Shown here: positions 43,819 through 53,229 of the stretch, piece after piece
Position numbering within the stretch: position 1 is the stretch's first letter
Layout: the number at the start of each line of letters is the position of its first letter
From: JAWKVD01 sp041398225
GTDB lineage: Bacteria > Pseudomonadota > Alphaproteobacteria > Caulobacterales > Hyphomonadaceae
Length of the DNA stretch: 64,000 nucleotides
Assembly (NCBI GenBank): GCA_041398225.1
Contig: JAWKVD010000009.1
Location: 93,063-157,062 of the forward strand
Direction: 5' to 3'
The notes under the pieces: model-generated
What the model was told of the DNA's origin: nothing
Databases searched by the model: none
The model's input: only the letters and a program-made list of their open reading frames with translations
Made by a program: the position numbers and the translations under genes

Positions 43819-43823
43819 AAAAC

Positions 43824-44336
43824 ATGTTTGCGCGGCGCGGTCTCCGCAAATCCAGAGAAGGGAACACGCTCGTCGAGTTCGCCCTTCTCGCGCCTATTTT
43901 CTTCATGATCGTGACCGGGCTCATCGAGTTCGTGCTCTATGAATACAAGAGCTACGCGCTCGACCATGTCGTTTACGAAGCGACGCGCAACCTCCAGACC
44001 GGCGAGGTTCAGCAGAGCGAGGACATGGGCGAAGCGTTCAACTCCGCCGCCTGCGAAGCCGCGCGCACATTGATCAACTGCAATGACATCGTGTTCGACG
44101 TGCGCTCCTACGACAGCATCGCCGACATCGATTTCCCCCCGGTGGTGTTCGACGAAAACGGGCGGCCGGCCAACTTCGTGTTCCAGCCCGGCGGCGCCTA
44201 CAAGTATTCTGTGGTGCGTGCGGCGCTCGAATATCAATTCGTAACGCCGATGATGGGCAAGCTGCTGGGCGTCACCCGCGAGTCTCCTGCAATCATCAAC
44301 GCCTACTATGTGGTGAGGAACGAACCGTGGAACTGA
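43824..44336 (+). CDS. TadE-like pseudopilin
   Basis: 170 residues. A basic leader ends in REGNTLVEFALLAPIFFMIV, the TadE/prepilin-type site with the hydrophobic helix (about 18-40) that follows. The rest is a soluble domain with two cysteines (SAACEAARTLINC). TadE and TadF are minor pseudopilins of the Flp/Tad pilus, processed by TadV-type peptidase. The ATG at 43824 was preferred to the TTG at 43812. Its stop overlaps the next gene. Confidence 0.85.
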   Translation: MFARRGLRKSREGNTLVEFALLAPIFFMIVTGLIEFVLYEYKSYALDHVVYEATRNLQTGEVQQSEDMGEAFNSAACEAARTLINCNDIVFDVRSYDSIADIDFPPVVFDENGRPANFVFQPGGAYKYSVVRAALEYQFVTPMMGKLLGVTRESPAIINAYYVVRNEPWN

Positions 44337-44932
44337 TGCACAAGATGCGCCGCGGTTCGCGCGGCTCGGCTCGTCGCGGGATGCTGGGCGATCGCCGCGG
44401 CGTGGCCGCCGTGGAGTTCGCGCTTATCGCGCCGGCCCTGATCATTCTGTTCATGGGCGTGCTGGAGCTGACCTTCCGCTTTCGCGCGGCCGAGGAGACG
44501 ACGCGCTACGTGCACCAGGTCGCCGACCTGATCTCGCGTGAGCAGACGACCAACACAGCGACGTTGACGGCGATCTACGATGCGTCCGTCCACATGATGA
44601 AGCCGCTCGAAACCACCGACAAGCTTGACCTCGACGTATCCGCGATCGGCTATCGCAACGACGAGCACCTCACCCCGCACCTCCTGTGGCGCAGGACGGC
44701 GGGAACCGCGATTCCGATGGCGCTGAGCGAAGCGAACGGTCTGGGCGCGGCGAACGAGAGCGTGATCCGCGTCGCTGTTCGCTATCGCTACACCAGCCCG
44801 CTGACCACACTGTTCTCGGGACCGGATATCGAGATCGTGCGCGAATCCTATGCGCGGCCAAGACAGGTGCGCCTGATCCAGATGGACGGCCAGTTCGACA
44901 CGAACGGCCAGACCGTCGCGTTCGGCAGCTAA
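44327..44932 (+). CDS. TadE/TadF-family pseudopilin
   Basis: 201 residues. A basic leader with GDRRGVAAVEFALIAPALII matches the pseudopilin motif and N-terminal helix (about 23-50). A soluble domain with AEETTRYVHQVADLIS follows. It starts inside the preceding gene, at GTG 44327 (GAGG 8 nt upstream) or at ATG 44336 in TGATG, so translation is coupled. It belongs with the TadE-like gene before it and the TadG-like gene after it. Confidence 0.85.
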   Translation: MELMHKMRRGSRGSARRGMLGDRRGVAAVEFALIAPALIILFMGVLELTFRFRAAEETTRYVHQVADLISREQTTNTATLTAIYDASVHMMKPLETTDKLDLDVSAIGYRNDEHLTPHLLWRRTAGTAIPMALSEANGLGAANESVIRVAVRYRYTSPLTTLFSGPDIEIVRESYARPRQVRLIQMDGQFDTNGQTVAFGS

Positions 44933-44952
44933 GGGGCAGGGGAGCGTCCGCC

Positions 44953-46872
44953 ATGATGAAGTGGAGCTTTGGGAAGAAGCCGGCCGACGCCCGGCGAGGG
45001 CGCGGGCTGCTTTCACGCTTTCGCCGCGACCGGTCCGGCGCCTTCGCCATCCAGTTCGCCCTGATGGTCATTCCGATGGTCATCTGCACCGGCCTCGCCA
45101 TCGACGGCGGTCGCGCCTTCCTGACGCGCTTCCAGCTCGCCTCCGCGCTTGATGCGGCGGCGCTGGCGGTCGGCTCCACCGAAGGCGGCGGCGCCACGGA
45201 CGCCGAAAAGGAAGTCAACCTGCGGCCGCTCGCCGAACGGTTTGTGCGCAAGAACTTCCGCGTGCAGAACACCGAAAACCTGGCGGTCAATCTCGACATC
45301 AACGGAGACGTCATCACTCTCACCGGGTCGGTGACGATGAACACCTACTTCATGCCGTTGATCGGCATGCCGTCGATCGCGCTGGCCGCCGAGACGGAGG
45401 TTCGGCATGGCGGCGCCAATGTCGAAGTCGCCCTGATGCTCGACACCTCCGGGTCTATGGACGGAACCCGCATCACCAAGCTGCGGACGGCCGCCAAGGC
45501 CCTGATCGACGACGTCATTCCCGACGAGGAATCGTCCTTCTATTCGAAGATCGCCATCGTGCCCTGGGCCTCCAACGTTCACCTCGGTGCGCTGGCGAGC
45601 CGCGCGCGCGGCGACTTCATCGCGGACGTTCCGATCACCGGAGCGGACTGGCGCAATGGCGCCCAGATGACGGTCGACGCCATGAGTCGAGCGAACCAGG
45701 CCGTGATCACCATCAACAATCATGGGCTACAGAACAACGATTACGTCTATCTCAGCGGCGTCGGCGGCAACTGGAGTTCGGTCAACGACCGCGTGTATTA
45801 CGTCACCAGCCGAACGACCGACACATTCAAGCTTCGCAGGGCGTCAGGCGGGGCCTATCTCGATACGCGCAACAGCGGCTGGAGCAGTACCTATCCAGGC
45901 GGCGGACGCATCCAGAAATGCTTCAACTCGGATTGCGATCTTCGCGTCACCGCGCCGGGTCACGGTCTGTCCGAAGACGAGTATATCTGGATCGACGACG
46001 TTCGCGGCATGACCGACCTCAACGTGCAGGACACCCGACCCTGGCGCGTGTCCGACGTCACGGACGACACCTTCATGATCACCGGCGGATACTACTATTC
46101 CTCCGGCATGTCCGGCACGTTCGGGACATATACGTCGGGCGGAGAAGTGAAGTGCATGCGCTATGGCTGCGACCGGCTGCTCCGCTACGCCAGCGGCAGC
46201 ACCTATCGCGTCGCCGACGCCACCAATTGCGTGACCGATCGCCATGGTGACGAGGCTCTCACCGACGCCAGCCCGGAAACCGCGCCGGTCAGCATCTATT
46301 ACTACGGTCGCGACTGCGACACGCGTAACTCCGTGACGCCGCTCATCGAGAACAAGGAAGCGCTCAACACGGCGATCGACAACCTGCATGTCGATGGTTA
46401 CACGGCCGGGCATCTCGGCGCGGCGTGGGGCTGGTACATGCTCTCGCCCAACTGGTCGTCGATGTGGGACGACACCGAAAGCCACCCGACCAGCTATGAC
46501 GACGAGGAAACCGTCAAGGTCGCGGTGTTCATGACCGACGGCGAGTTCAACACCCAGTACTGTAACGGCGTTTACGGTTCGTTCGACTGGGACCTGACGC
46601 CCGGCGAGCAGGACTGCTCGGAGCCGAGCGGCAACTCCTTCGCTCGGGCCGTGGACATCTGCGACGGCATGAAGGATGCGGGCATCACCATCTTCAGCGT
46701 CGGCGTCGAGCTTAGCCCGCCGTCGGGATCCTCCTCGACGACCAACGCCGCCGACGTTCTGCAGAGCTGCGCGTCCAGCCCGGACTATTTCTATCTCACC
46801 CGGGAAGACGACATGACCACGGCGTTCGAATCGATCGCCCAGTCGATCACCAAGTTGAGAGTGTCGAAGTAG
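44953..46872 (+). CDS. TadG-like VWA protein with FCCH-like repeats inserted
   Basis: 639 residues. The N-terminus has DRSGAFAIQFALMVIPMVI, the Tad pseudopilin helix. A VWA domain begins at about 158 with MIDAS motif DTSGSM (D164) and resumes after about residue 490 with AVFMTDGEFNTQYC. Between these lie two copies of a pattern HGL..(N/E)D.(V/I)..-(G/D)(V)-..V/L......V.......TF, starting at H257 and H337. These match the FCCH-like beta repeats seen in phage and surface proteins. At least eight cysteines lie in and after the insert. The protein is probably displayed by the pilus system and could serve as an adhesin. That role is inference. Confidence 0.82.
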   Translation: MMKWSFGKKPADARRGRGLLSRFRRDRSGAFAIQFALMVIPMVICTGLAIDGGRAFLTRFQLASALDAAALAVGSTEGGGATDAEKEVNLRPLAERFVRKNFRVQNTENLAVNLDINGDVITLTGSVTMNTYFMPLIGMPSIALAAETEVRHGGANVEVALMLDTSGSMDGTRITKLRTAAKALIDDVIPDEESSFYSKIAIVPWASNVHLGALASRARGDFIADVPITGADWRNGAQMTVDAMSRANQAVITINNHGLQNNDYVYLSGVGGNWSSVNDRVYYVTSRTTDTFKLRRASGGAYLDTRNSGWSSTYPGGGRIQKCFNSDCDLRVTAPGHGLSEDEYIWIDDVRGMTDLNVQDTRPWRVSDVTDDTFMITGGYYYSSGMSGTFGTYTSGGEVKCMRYGCDRLLRYASGSTYRVADATNCVTDRHGDEALTDASPETAPVSIYYYGRDCDTRNSVTPLIENKEALNTAIDNLHVDGYTAGHLGAAWGWYMLSPNWSSMWDDTESHPTSYDDEETVKVAVFMTDGEFNTQYCNGVYGSFDWDLTPGEQDCSEPSGNSFARAVDICDGMKDAGITIFSVGVELSPPSGSSSTTNAADVLQSCASSPDYFYLTREDDMTTAFESIAQSITKLRVSK

Positions 46873-46900
46873 ACGCGCGGCGCGGTTCCGCCGGCGCGCT

Positions 46901-48022
46901 CTAGCGGTCCGCCAGTCTTAGCCGCTCGGATACTTCCCGCGCGGCGGGATCGGAAATCGCGCCGGCTTCGGCGAAGCGCTGCAACGCCAGACGCCACAGC
47001 CATTTCGCTTCGCTTGGCCGCCCTGCGGCGACGGCGCGGTCGCCGGCGAGACCCGTCAGCTCCGCCAGCCCCATCGCATCCTCGAAGACGCGCGCGCGCT
47101 CGATCCAGAACAGGCGCTCGGCCTCCTCCAGACGGGCCGTGTCGATGGCGTCGCGCACATTGGTGAAACGGGTGGAGACCGGCGCGGGCGCGGCGACAGG
47201 GGGCGTGGGCCGTGCGAACAGCGGCGGTCGCCGCACCGGTTCAGGATCGTCCTCTTCGGAGAGCGGCGGGCCTTCGAAATCTTCATCCTCGAGAATGTCG
47301 GCGCCGGGATCGTCATAGTCATCCTCGTCCGCGTCGGGTGTCGTCACGGCTTCGTCGGGGAAGAAGGTCGCGATGTGGCGCGGTTCGATGTCCAGGGGCG
47401 TCTCGTCGATATCCTCGAAGGTGGCGTCCTCGGCGTCCGCATCCGCGCCGACGTGGCCGGACGCGGCGTCTCCTTCCTCGCCTTCGCGCGGCAGCACTTC
47501 CTGCAGCGGCGCGGGATGGGGATAGAAGGCGCGGGGGTCGGCTTCGCCGGCCGTTCCGGCCGGCGTCGGAGACGCCGAAACCGCCGGATCTTCAGCCCGT
47601 TCGTTAACCTGATCGTTAACCGCTTCGGCGGCGGGCTCCGGCGGAGCCGCAAAGTCGGGCGCGGCGGCGGGCGCGTCGGTCCAGTCCGAAAACGGCGGCA
47701 GATCCCCGGAGCGCCAATCCCGGTCCGCGGGCCGGTCCGACAACACATCGTCCTTGAGGTGGCCGAACAGCATGTCGTCCAGCGGCGCAGGGCCGGCGCG
47801 CATTGAGGGCCGCGGCGGAGCCTCGTCCCGGATCGTGATCGCGCCCAGGAACAGCACCACACCGGCAAGGGCGCCCGCGACGCCCGCGACCAGGAACCAT
47901 GGCTCCAGACCGGGCGGAGGCGGAAACATGGCGGGAGCCAGATCCCTGTAAAGCCAGGCTAAATAGCCTCCGGCGCCGGCTAGCAGCAGGCCTGCACCCG
48001 CAAGCGCCACCCGTTTCAACAT
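46901..48022 (-). CDS. acidic two-helix membrane protein, unknown function
   Basis: 373 residues. Two membrane helices (about 5-25 and 40-65) are followed by a long very acidic, Pro/Ala-rich low-complexity region (about 80-290, with DADEDDYDDPGADILEDED) and a folded C-terminal helical domain (about 305-373) with VRDAIDTARLEEAERLFWIERA. The ATG at 48022 was chosen over upstream frame to 48136. Convergent with the TadG-like gene. Family not recognised. Confidence 0.6.
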   Translation of the reverse strand: MLKRVALAGAGLLLAGAGGYLAWLYRDLAPAMFPPPPGLEPWFLVAGVAGALAGVVLFLGAITIRDEAPPRPSMRAGPAPLDDMLFGHLKDDVLSDRPADRDWRSGDLPPFSDWTDAPAAAPDFAAPPEPAAEAVNDQVNERAEDPAVSASPTPAGTAGEADPRAFYPHPAPLQEVLPREGEEGDAASGHVGADADAEDATFEDIDETPLDIEPRHIATFFPDEAVTTPDADEDDYDDPGADILEDEDFEGPPLSEEDDPEPVRRPPLFARPTPPVAAPAPVSTRFTNVRDAIDTARLEEAERLFWIERARVFEDAMGLAELTGLAGDRAVAAGRPSEAKWLWRLALQRFAEAGAISDPAAREVSERLRLADR

Positions 48023-48335
48023 TACGCTACGCTCCCGCCAGCGATCCGGACACAGCCTGAACGGAAGCCGCCGCTCCCGCTTCTCCACCGTCGACTGCAA
48101 TCCCCCGCTGCGGTGGTCACGATGGCAAATCCCCACACCCCGCTCAACCCGGATTCAGCTGTCGCCGGCTTTCCCGCCGCCAGGGCCTGACGCAAGGGGA
48201 AGTCTCCCGGCTGCATTGCCTCGAATTCACCCGATCCGGCTGCAATGGGCGGCGGGAGCGGCCCCCGATCGACATGCTTTGTTAACCATTTGTTTGCGAG
48301 GGTTAACGGGAGTTAGTTCCACCGGAGAAGCGGTC
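48023..48335. promoter_or_regulatory. divergent region upstream of fliQ with CtrA-type half-sites
   Basis: 313 bp without a gene. It has TTAACCAT (48282-48289) and a second TTAAC (48303), 47 and 33 nt before fliQ. TTAACC is one half of the CtrA box. No full TTAA-N7-TTAA is present. Promoter for fliQ-fliR-flhB is likely here. Confidence 0.4.
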
Positions 48336-48599
48336 ATGACGGGAGGCGAAGTCCTCGACATCGGGCGCGACGCGATCTGGGCTGCGGTGATCATGGCCGC
48401 GCCGGTGATGATCGCGGGCATGGTGGTGGGTCTCGCCATCGCCTTCTTCCAGGCCCTGACCCAGGTGCAGGAAATGACTCTGGTCTTCGTTCCGAAGATC
48501 ATCGTCATCTTCATCGCTCTGGTGATCTTCCTGCCTCTGATGGGCGCGACGCTGGCGACCTTCGCCGACCAGATCTTCCAGCGGATAGCGCAGTACTAG
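48336..48599 (+). CDS. fliQ: flagellar export gate protein FliQ
   Basis: 87 residues with two membrane helices. The family pattern is visible in IWAAVIMAAPVMIAGMVVG and FFQALTQVQEMTLVFVPK. Part of the FliPQR export gate. The ATG at 48336 lies 3 nt after GGAGAAGCGG. fliR follows 9 nt after the stop. Confidence 0.95.
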   Translation: MTGGEVLDIGRDAIWAAVIMAAPVMIAGMVVGLAIAFFQALTQVQEMTLVFVPKIIVIFIALVIFLPLMGATLATFADQIFQRIAQY

Positions 48600-48608
48600 G
48601 GGGCGGGC

Positions 48609-49364
48609 ATGGACCAGCTCACCCAGTACGCCTGGATCGGAGCGCTGGTCTTCGCGCGCCTCGGCTCCGTGATCATGCTGGCGCCCGGCTGGGGCGAGAA
48701 CGCGACGCCGGCGCGCTTCCGGCTTGCGGCCGGTGTTCTGATCACCGCCATTCTGGCCCCCGCGCTGGCGTCGAAAGCGCCGCCCATGCCGCCGTCGACC
48801 GGCGGCGTGATCGCGCTCGTGGCCATGGAGGTTCTGACCGGCATCATCCTCGGCGTCGGCGCGCGTCTGTTGTTCAGCGCCGTGCAGGTCGCCGGGGCCA
48901 TCATGGGCCTCGCATCGGGCCTCGGCTTCGCCCAGCAGGTCGACCCGCTGATGAACCAGACCTCGGCGATCTTCTCGGCTTTCCTGTCGCTGATGGGGGT
49001 GGTGCTGGTGATGGCGACCGGTCTGCACAACGTGCTGATCGCGGGCGTCGCCAGCAGCTACGATCTGTTTCCGGTCGGCGGCTTTCCGCCCATCGGCGAC
49101 TCGGTGGAGTTCGTGACCGACACCGTCGCCACCGCGTTCACGCTGGGCCTGCAGATCGCAGCCCCGGTCCTGATTTTCTCGGTGGTGTTCAACATCGGGT
49201 TGGGTTTCGCCTCGCGCCTCATCCCGCAGGTCCAGATGTATCTGGTCGCCATGCCCGCTTCGGTGCTGCTGGGAACGGCCGTGATCGCGCTTGGGCTGGG
49301 CGGCGGACTCATGGTCTGGCTGGCCGCGATGGAGCGCGAGGTGCGCCTGTTCGGCGCGACATAG
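48609..49364 (+). CDS. fliR: flagellar export gate protein FliR
   Basis: 251 residues with six hydrophobic segments. The FliR pattern is seen in FARLGSVIMLAPGWGE, GFAQQVDPLMNQTSAIFSAF and GLGFASRLIPQVQMYLVAMP. It completes the FliPQR gate of the type III exporter. flhB follows after 23 nt. Confidence 0.95.
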   Translation: MDQLTQYAWIGALVFARLGSVIMLAPGWGENATPARFRLAAGVLITAILAPALASKAPPMPPSTGGVIALVAMEVLTGIILGVGARLLFSAVQVAGAIMGLASGLGFAQQVDPLMNQTSAIFSAFLSLMGVVLVMATGLHNVLIAGVASSYDLFPVGGFPPIGDSVEFVTDTVATAFTLGLQIAAPVLIFSVVFNIGLGFASRLIPQVQMYLVAMPASVLLGTAVIALGLGGGLMVWLAAMEREVRLFGAT

Positions 49365-49387
49365 GGGAGGCGATGTAGAGCACCGAC

Positions 49388-50467
49388 ATGGCCGAAGACC
49401 AGGACAACAGCCAGAAGACAGAAGATCCGACACCCAAGCGGCTTGAGGACGCGCGCAAGAAGGGCGACATCGCCAAGAGCCAGGAAGTGCCGATCTGGTT
49501 CATGCTGCTGGCCGCCGCCGGCATTCTCGCCGCCGCCGGTCCGCTGGCGCACGGCCTGATGTCGCCGCTGGCCAGCATGATCGATCATCCCCACGCATTC
49601 TCGCTCGCCGGCGACGGCGCGCGCAAGCTCATGTACCAGGTCGGCATGGCGATCCTGACGCCGCTGATGGTGGTGTTCGGCGTTCTGGCCGTGTCGTCCT
49701 TCCTTGGGCATCTGATCCAGCATCGTCCGCTGTGGACGACCGAGAAGATGAAGCCCGATCTCTCCAAGCTTTCCCCGATGAAGGGGCTCGGCCGGATTTT
49801 CGGGCCGCAGGGGTTGATGAATCTGGTGAAGGCGGTGCTCAAGCTCACCGCCATCGTCGTCGCCATGCTGTACGCGGTCTGGCCGCTGTCCGCGCAGATC
49901 CGTGAGTCCGGCCGCCTCGATGTCGCCGGAATCCTCCATCTGCTGCAGTCGGTGTCGGGTCGGCTGTTCATCGCCGCCGTGGTGGTGGTGGGGATCGTTG
50001 CGGCGATCGACTACATCTATCAGCGCCAGTCGTTCATGAACCGCATGAAGATGTCCCGGCGCGACGTTCGCGACGAACACAAGCAGTCCGAGGGCGATCC
50101 GCAGGTCAAGGCGCGCCTGCGCGCCATTCGCATGGAGCGCTCGCGCCGGCGCATGCTGGCGGCGGTGAAGGAGTCGACCGTCGTCGTCACCAACCCGACG
50201 CACTACTCGGTCGCGCTGCGCTACGATCCCGACAAAGACGCGGCCCCCATCTGCGTCGCCAAGGGCGTCGACGAACTGGCGCTTCGCATCCGCGAGACGG
50301 CGAGGGAGGCCGAGGTGCCGATCGTGGAGAACGTCTCGCTGGCCCGCGCGCTCTACGCCACGACCGATGTCGACGAGATGGTGCCGCGGGAGCATTTCGA
50401 GGCCGTCGCCAAGGTTATCGGCTTCGTTCTCAACACCGCCAAGAACCGGGACCGGAGGCCGAATTGA
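49388..50467 (+). CDS. flhB: flagellar export switch protein FlhB
   Basis: 359 residues. N-terminal EDQDNSQKTEDPTPKRLEDA is the FlhB signature. Four membrane helices follow, then a cytoplasmic domain with the self-cleaving NPTH motif (N269-P270) that switches export from rod/hook to filament proteins. Third gene of fliQ-fliR-flhB, 102 nt before cckA, the same neighbourhood as in Caulobacter crescentus. Confidence 0.96.
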   Translation: MAEDQDNSQKTEDPTPKRLEDARKKGDIAKSQEVPIWFMLLAAAGILAAAGPLAHGLMSPLASMIDHPHAFSLAGDGARKLMYQVGMAILTPLMVVFGVLAVSSFLGHLIQHRPLWTTEKMKPDLSKLSPMKGLGRIFGPQGLMNLVKAVLKLTAIVVAMLYAVWPLSAQIRESGRLDVAGILHLLQSVSGRLFIAAVVVVGIVAAIDYIYQRQSFMNRMKMSRRDVRDEHKQSEGDPQVKARLRAIRMERSRRRMLAAVKESTVVVTNPTHYSVALRYDPDKDAAPICVAKGVDELALRIRETAREAEVPIVENVSLARALYATTDVDEMVPREHFEAVAKVIGFVLNTAKNRDRRPN

Positions 50468-50546
50468 CCTGAAAACACAGCGTACCTTTACGCGCGTTAA
50501 CCCAATCGTATCGCCCCCGCGTTTACCTCGCCGGGGGCCGAATCAG

Positions 50547-50561
50547 TTAAGTTTCGCCTAA
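50547..50561 (+). promoter_or_regulatory. near-perfect CtrA box before cckA
   Basis: TTAA-GTTTCGC-CTAA differs from TTAA-N7-TTAA at one base. It ends 8 nt before the cckA ATG at 50570, so bound CtrA would overlap the start region and more likely repress than activate. Confidence 0.4.
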
Positions 50562-50569
50562 TCTCGCCC

Positions 50570-53197
50570 ATGGAAGCGCCAATGCCTGACTCCCAGGACT
50601 TCATCCCGGAAGAAACGCCGGAAACGGCCGCAGCGTCCGATCAGACGCCGGAAACCTCCGGTCGCGGCTTCGATTTCCTCCAACTCGGCTTCTGGATGGC
50701 GCTGGCCATCGCCGGCGGCGCGGCCGGCATGGCGCTGACCTGGCGCGACGCCGTGGGGCCGGCCGGGGCCGTGCTCGTGGTGGCGCTCGCGGCGATGGGT
50801 CTGCTTCTGGCCGTCTGGGCGATGCGCGGCGCGGGGCGCCGTCTGGGCGTCTTTCCGGAACGTGGCGCGGCCGAAGCGGCGGTGCAGTCCTCGCGGCGTC
50901 CGGTGTGGCTCGACGCGCTCGCCGAACCTGCGCTGATCTCGGATCGGGGCGGCGCGACGCAGGCCGCGAACCCGGCCTATCTTGCTTTGTCCAGCCTGCC
51001 GGCCGACGCCAGCGAAGGGCATCACGCGCCGTCCGTCGACCGTTTGTTCGGCGCCAATCCCGGCATGGCCGCGCCGATCTACCGTCTCTCGAAGGCGGTC
51101 AAGGCCGGCGCCAGCCGCTCGGAGATTCTGCCCGCCATCCTGATGCCGGAGAGCGCCTCGCCGGTGCAGTTCGAGGCGACCGTCGCCCCGCTTGGCCCGT
51201 CGCGCGCGCTGTGGCGCCTGCGCCGGATCGACAATGTGACGACGACAGCCGGCGCCGTGGATTCGCGCGCGCTTTATGTTGAAGACGCGCCGGTCGGCTT
51301 CTTCTCGGCGCGCCGCGACGGGCGCATCGTCTATTACAACAACGCGCTGCGCCAATTGCTGGGTCTGGGCGAGGAACCCAACGGCCTGCGCATGGAAGAC
51401 ATCATCCGTCCCGAAGGCTTGCGCCTTCTCAAGCGCGAAGTGCGCGGCGTCTCCAGCCAGCGCGCCGAAGTCGTCATGCGCGCCCGCGACGGCGTGGAAA
51501 TCTCCGCCACCTTGATGACCACCTGGACCGGCAAGGGTCCCGATGCGCTTACGCGTTCGGTCGTCTACGTGCCGACGGGCGCCGAGGCCAGCGCGCGCCG
51601 CGCCGCGCCGCCGGCGACCGGCATGGACGGTGCGGCCCGGCCCGTGGTCGACGACACCATGTTCGTCGACGCGCCGTTCGGCGTCGTCCGTCTCGACGGC
51701 GAGGGCGTCGAAAGCTCCGTCATGCTGGACGCCAACCGCGCCCTGCTCGACATGACCGACGGCCGCGCCCAGCCCGGCGCGCGGTTCGCGGACCTCTTCG
51801 TCGCCGACGAGGGCGCGGCCCAGCTCGCCGAGCAGCTCGGCAAGGCGCTCGACGGCGCGGTCAACCTGCGCCTTGCGGGCGAACGCCAGAAATCGGTCGA
51901 CGTCTTCATCGCGCTCGACCGGCACGGTCGTCCCTCCGCCGCCTACGTCATCGACATGACGGAGAAGAACCAGCTCGAACAGCGTCTGGCGCAGAGCGAG
52001 AAACTGCAGGCGATCGGCAAGCTCGCGGGCGAGATCGCCCACGACTTCAACAACCTGCTTCAGGGCATCATTCTCAACGTCAACAAGCTGCAGGTGCGTC
52101 ACCCTCCGGGCGATCCCACCTTCTTCGAGCTTAAGTCGATCAACGAGTTCGCGGCTCGCGGCGCCGAGATGGTGCGCACCCTGCTGGCTTACTCGCGCAA
52201 GCAGGTGTTCCGTCAGGAAGTGCTCGATATCACCGACGTGATCAGCGAGTACTACGTTCTGCTGCGCGACATCATGGACGAGCGCATCAAGTTCGAGATC
52301 GTGCACGGCCGCGACCTGCCGCAGATCCGCGCCGACAAGAACCAGATCGAGACCGCGCTCACCAACCTCTGCACCAATGCGCGCGACGCCATGATCGACA
52401 AGAAGGGCGGCGGGCGGCTTACCATCCGCACCTCGCACGCCACCGCGGCCGACGCCCGCAAGGACGATTTCATGCTCGCGGCCGAGGGCGACTACGTGCT
52501 GATCGAGGTGATGGACGATGGCGGCGGCATTCCGCCCGAGATCATGGACCAGATCTTCCAGCCCTTCTTCACCACCAAGGATACGGGCAAGGGAACGGGC
52601 CTCGGCCTCGCCACCGTCTACGGCATCGTCAAGCAGTCCGGCGGCTACATCTATCCGGTCTCGAAAGTCGGCCGCGGCACCACCTTCAAGATCTTCCTGC
52701 CGGCCTTCACCGGCGAGGTCGTCGAAGAGGGCGCGCCGGCGCCGGCAGAGCCGGTTCCCTTCGAACAGCCCGCGCCCACGCCGCCGCCGTCCAAGCCGGA
52801 CAACGGTCTTGCGGGCCGCGGACGCATCCTCCTGGTCGAGGACGAGGAGGGCGTGCGCGGCATCGCGGCCCAGCTGCTCGGCTCCTGCGGCTATCAGGTG
52901 ATGGAGGCCGGCGACGGCGAAGAAGCGCTTGAACTGATCAAGCAGAACCCCGGCGGCATCGATCTCCTGATCTCGGATGTGGTGATGCCCGGCATGGACG
53001 GCCCGGCCCTGCTGCGGGCCGCGCGCCCCTACCTCAAATCGACGCGGGTGATGTTCGTGTCGGGCTATGCCGAGCGCGATCTCGCCAAGACGCTGGAGGA
53101 GGAGCGTTCGATCTCCTTCCTGCCCAAGCCCTTCACGCTTCGCCAGTTGGCCGAGCGCGTGAAGCTGGAGCTGGAGGCGGCGGCCGAGGCGGCCTAG
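50570..53197 (+). CDS. cckA: cell-cycle hybrid histidine kinase CckA
   Basis: 875 residues. Two membrane helices (about 43-60 and 66-86) are followed by PAS-type regions (about 225-330 and 350-470), a HisKA domain with phospho-accepting H491 in EIAHDFNNLLQG, a HATPase domain (DDGGGIPPEI, TGKGTGLGLATVYGIVKQSGG) and a C-terminal receiver with D803 (LLISDVVMPGMDG). This is the CckA architecture. The kinase feeds phosphate through ChpT to CtrA, and works as phosphatase when c-di-GMP binds. Somewhat longer than the Caulobacter protein (about 690). ATGs at 50570 and 50582 are both possible. Location after flhB supports the name. Confidence 0.93.
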   Translation: MEAPMPDSQDFIPEETPETAAASDQTPETSGRGFDFLQLGFWMALAIAGGAAGMALTWRDAVGPAGAVLVVALAAMGLLLAVWAMRGAGRRLGVFPERGAAEAAVQSSRRPVWLDALAEPALISDRGGATQAANPAYLALSSLPADASEGHHAPSVDRLFGANPGMAAPIYRLSKAVKAGASRSEILPAILMPESASPVQFEATVAPLGPSRALWRLRRIDNVTTTAGAVDSRALYVEDAPVGFFSARRDGRIVYYNNALRQLLGLGEEPNGLRMEDIIRPEGLRLLKREVRGVSSQRAEVVMRARDGVEISATLMTTWTGKGPDALTRSVVYVPTGAEASARRAAPPATGMDGAARPVVDDTMFVDAPFGVVRLDGEGVESSVMLDANRALLDMTDGRAQPGARFADLFVADEGAAQLAEQLGKALDGAVNLRLAGERQKSVDVFIALDRHGRPSAAYVIDMTEKNQLEQRLAQSEKLQAIGKLAGEIAHDFNNLLQGIILNVNKLQVRHPPGDPTFFELKSINEFAARGAEMVRTLLAYSRKQVFRQEVLDITDVISEYYVLLRDIMDERIKFEIVHGRDLPQIRADKNQIETALTNLCTNARDAMIDKKGGGRLTIRTSHATAADARKDDFMLAAEGDYVLIEVMDDGGGIPPEIMDQIFQPFFTTKDTGKGTGLGLATVYGIVKQSGGYIYPVSKVGRGTTFKIFLPAFTGEVVEEGAPAPAEPVPFEQPAPTPPPSKPDNGLAGRGRILLVEDEEGVRGIAAQLLGSCGYQVMEAGDGEEALELIKQNPGGIDLLISDVVMPGMDGPALLRAARPYLKSTRVMFVSGYAERDLAKTLEEERSISFLPKPFTLRQLAERVKLELEAAAEAA

Positions 53198-53229
53198 CCG
53201 CTACGCCTGCCGGATCAGCGCCTGCGGGA

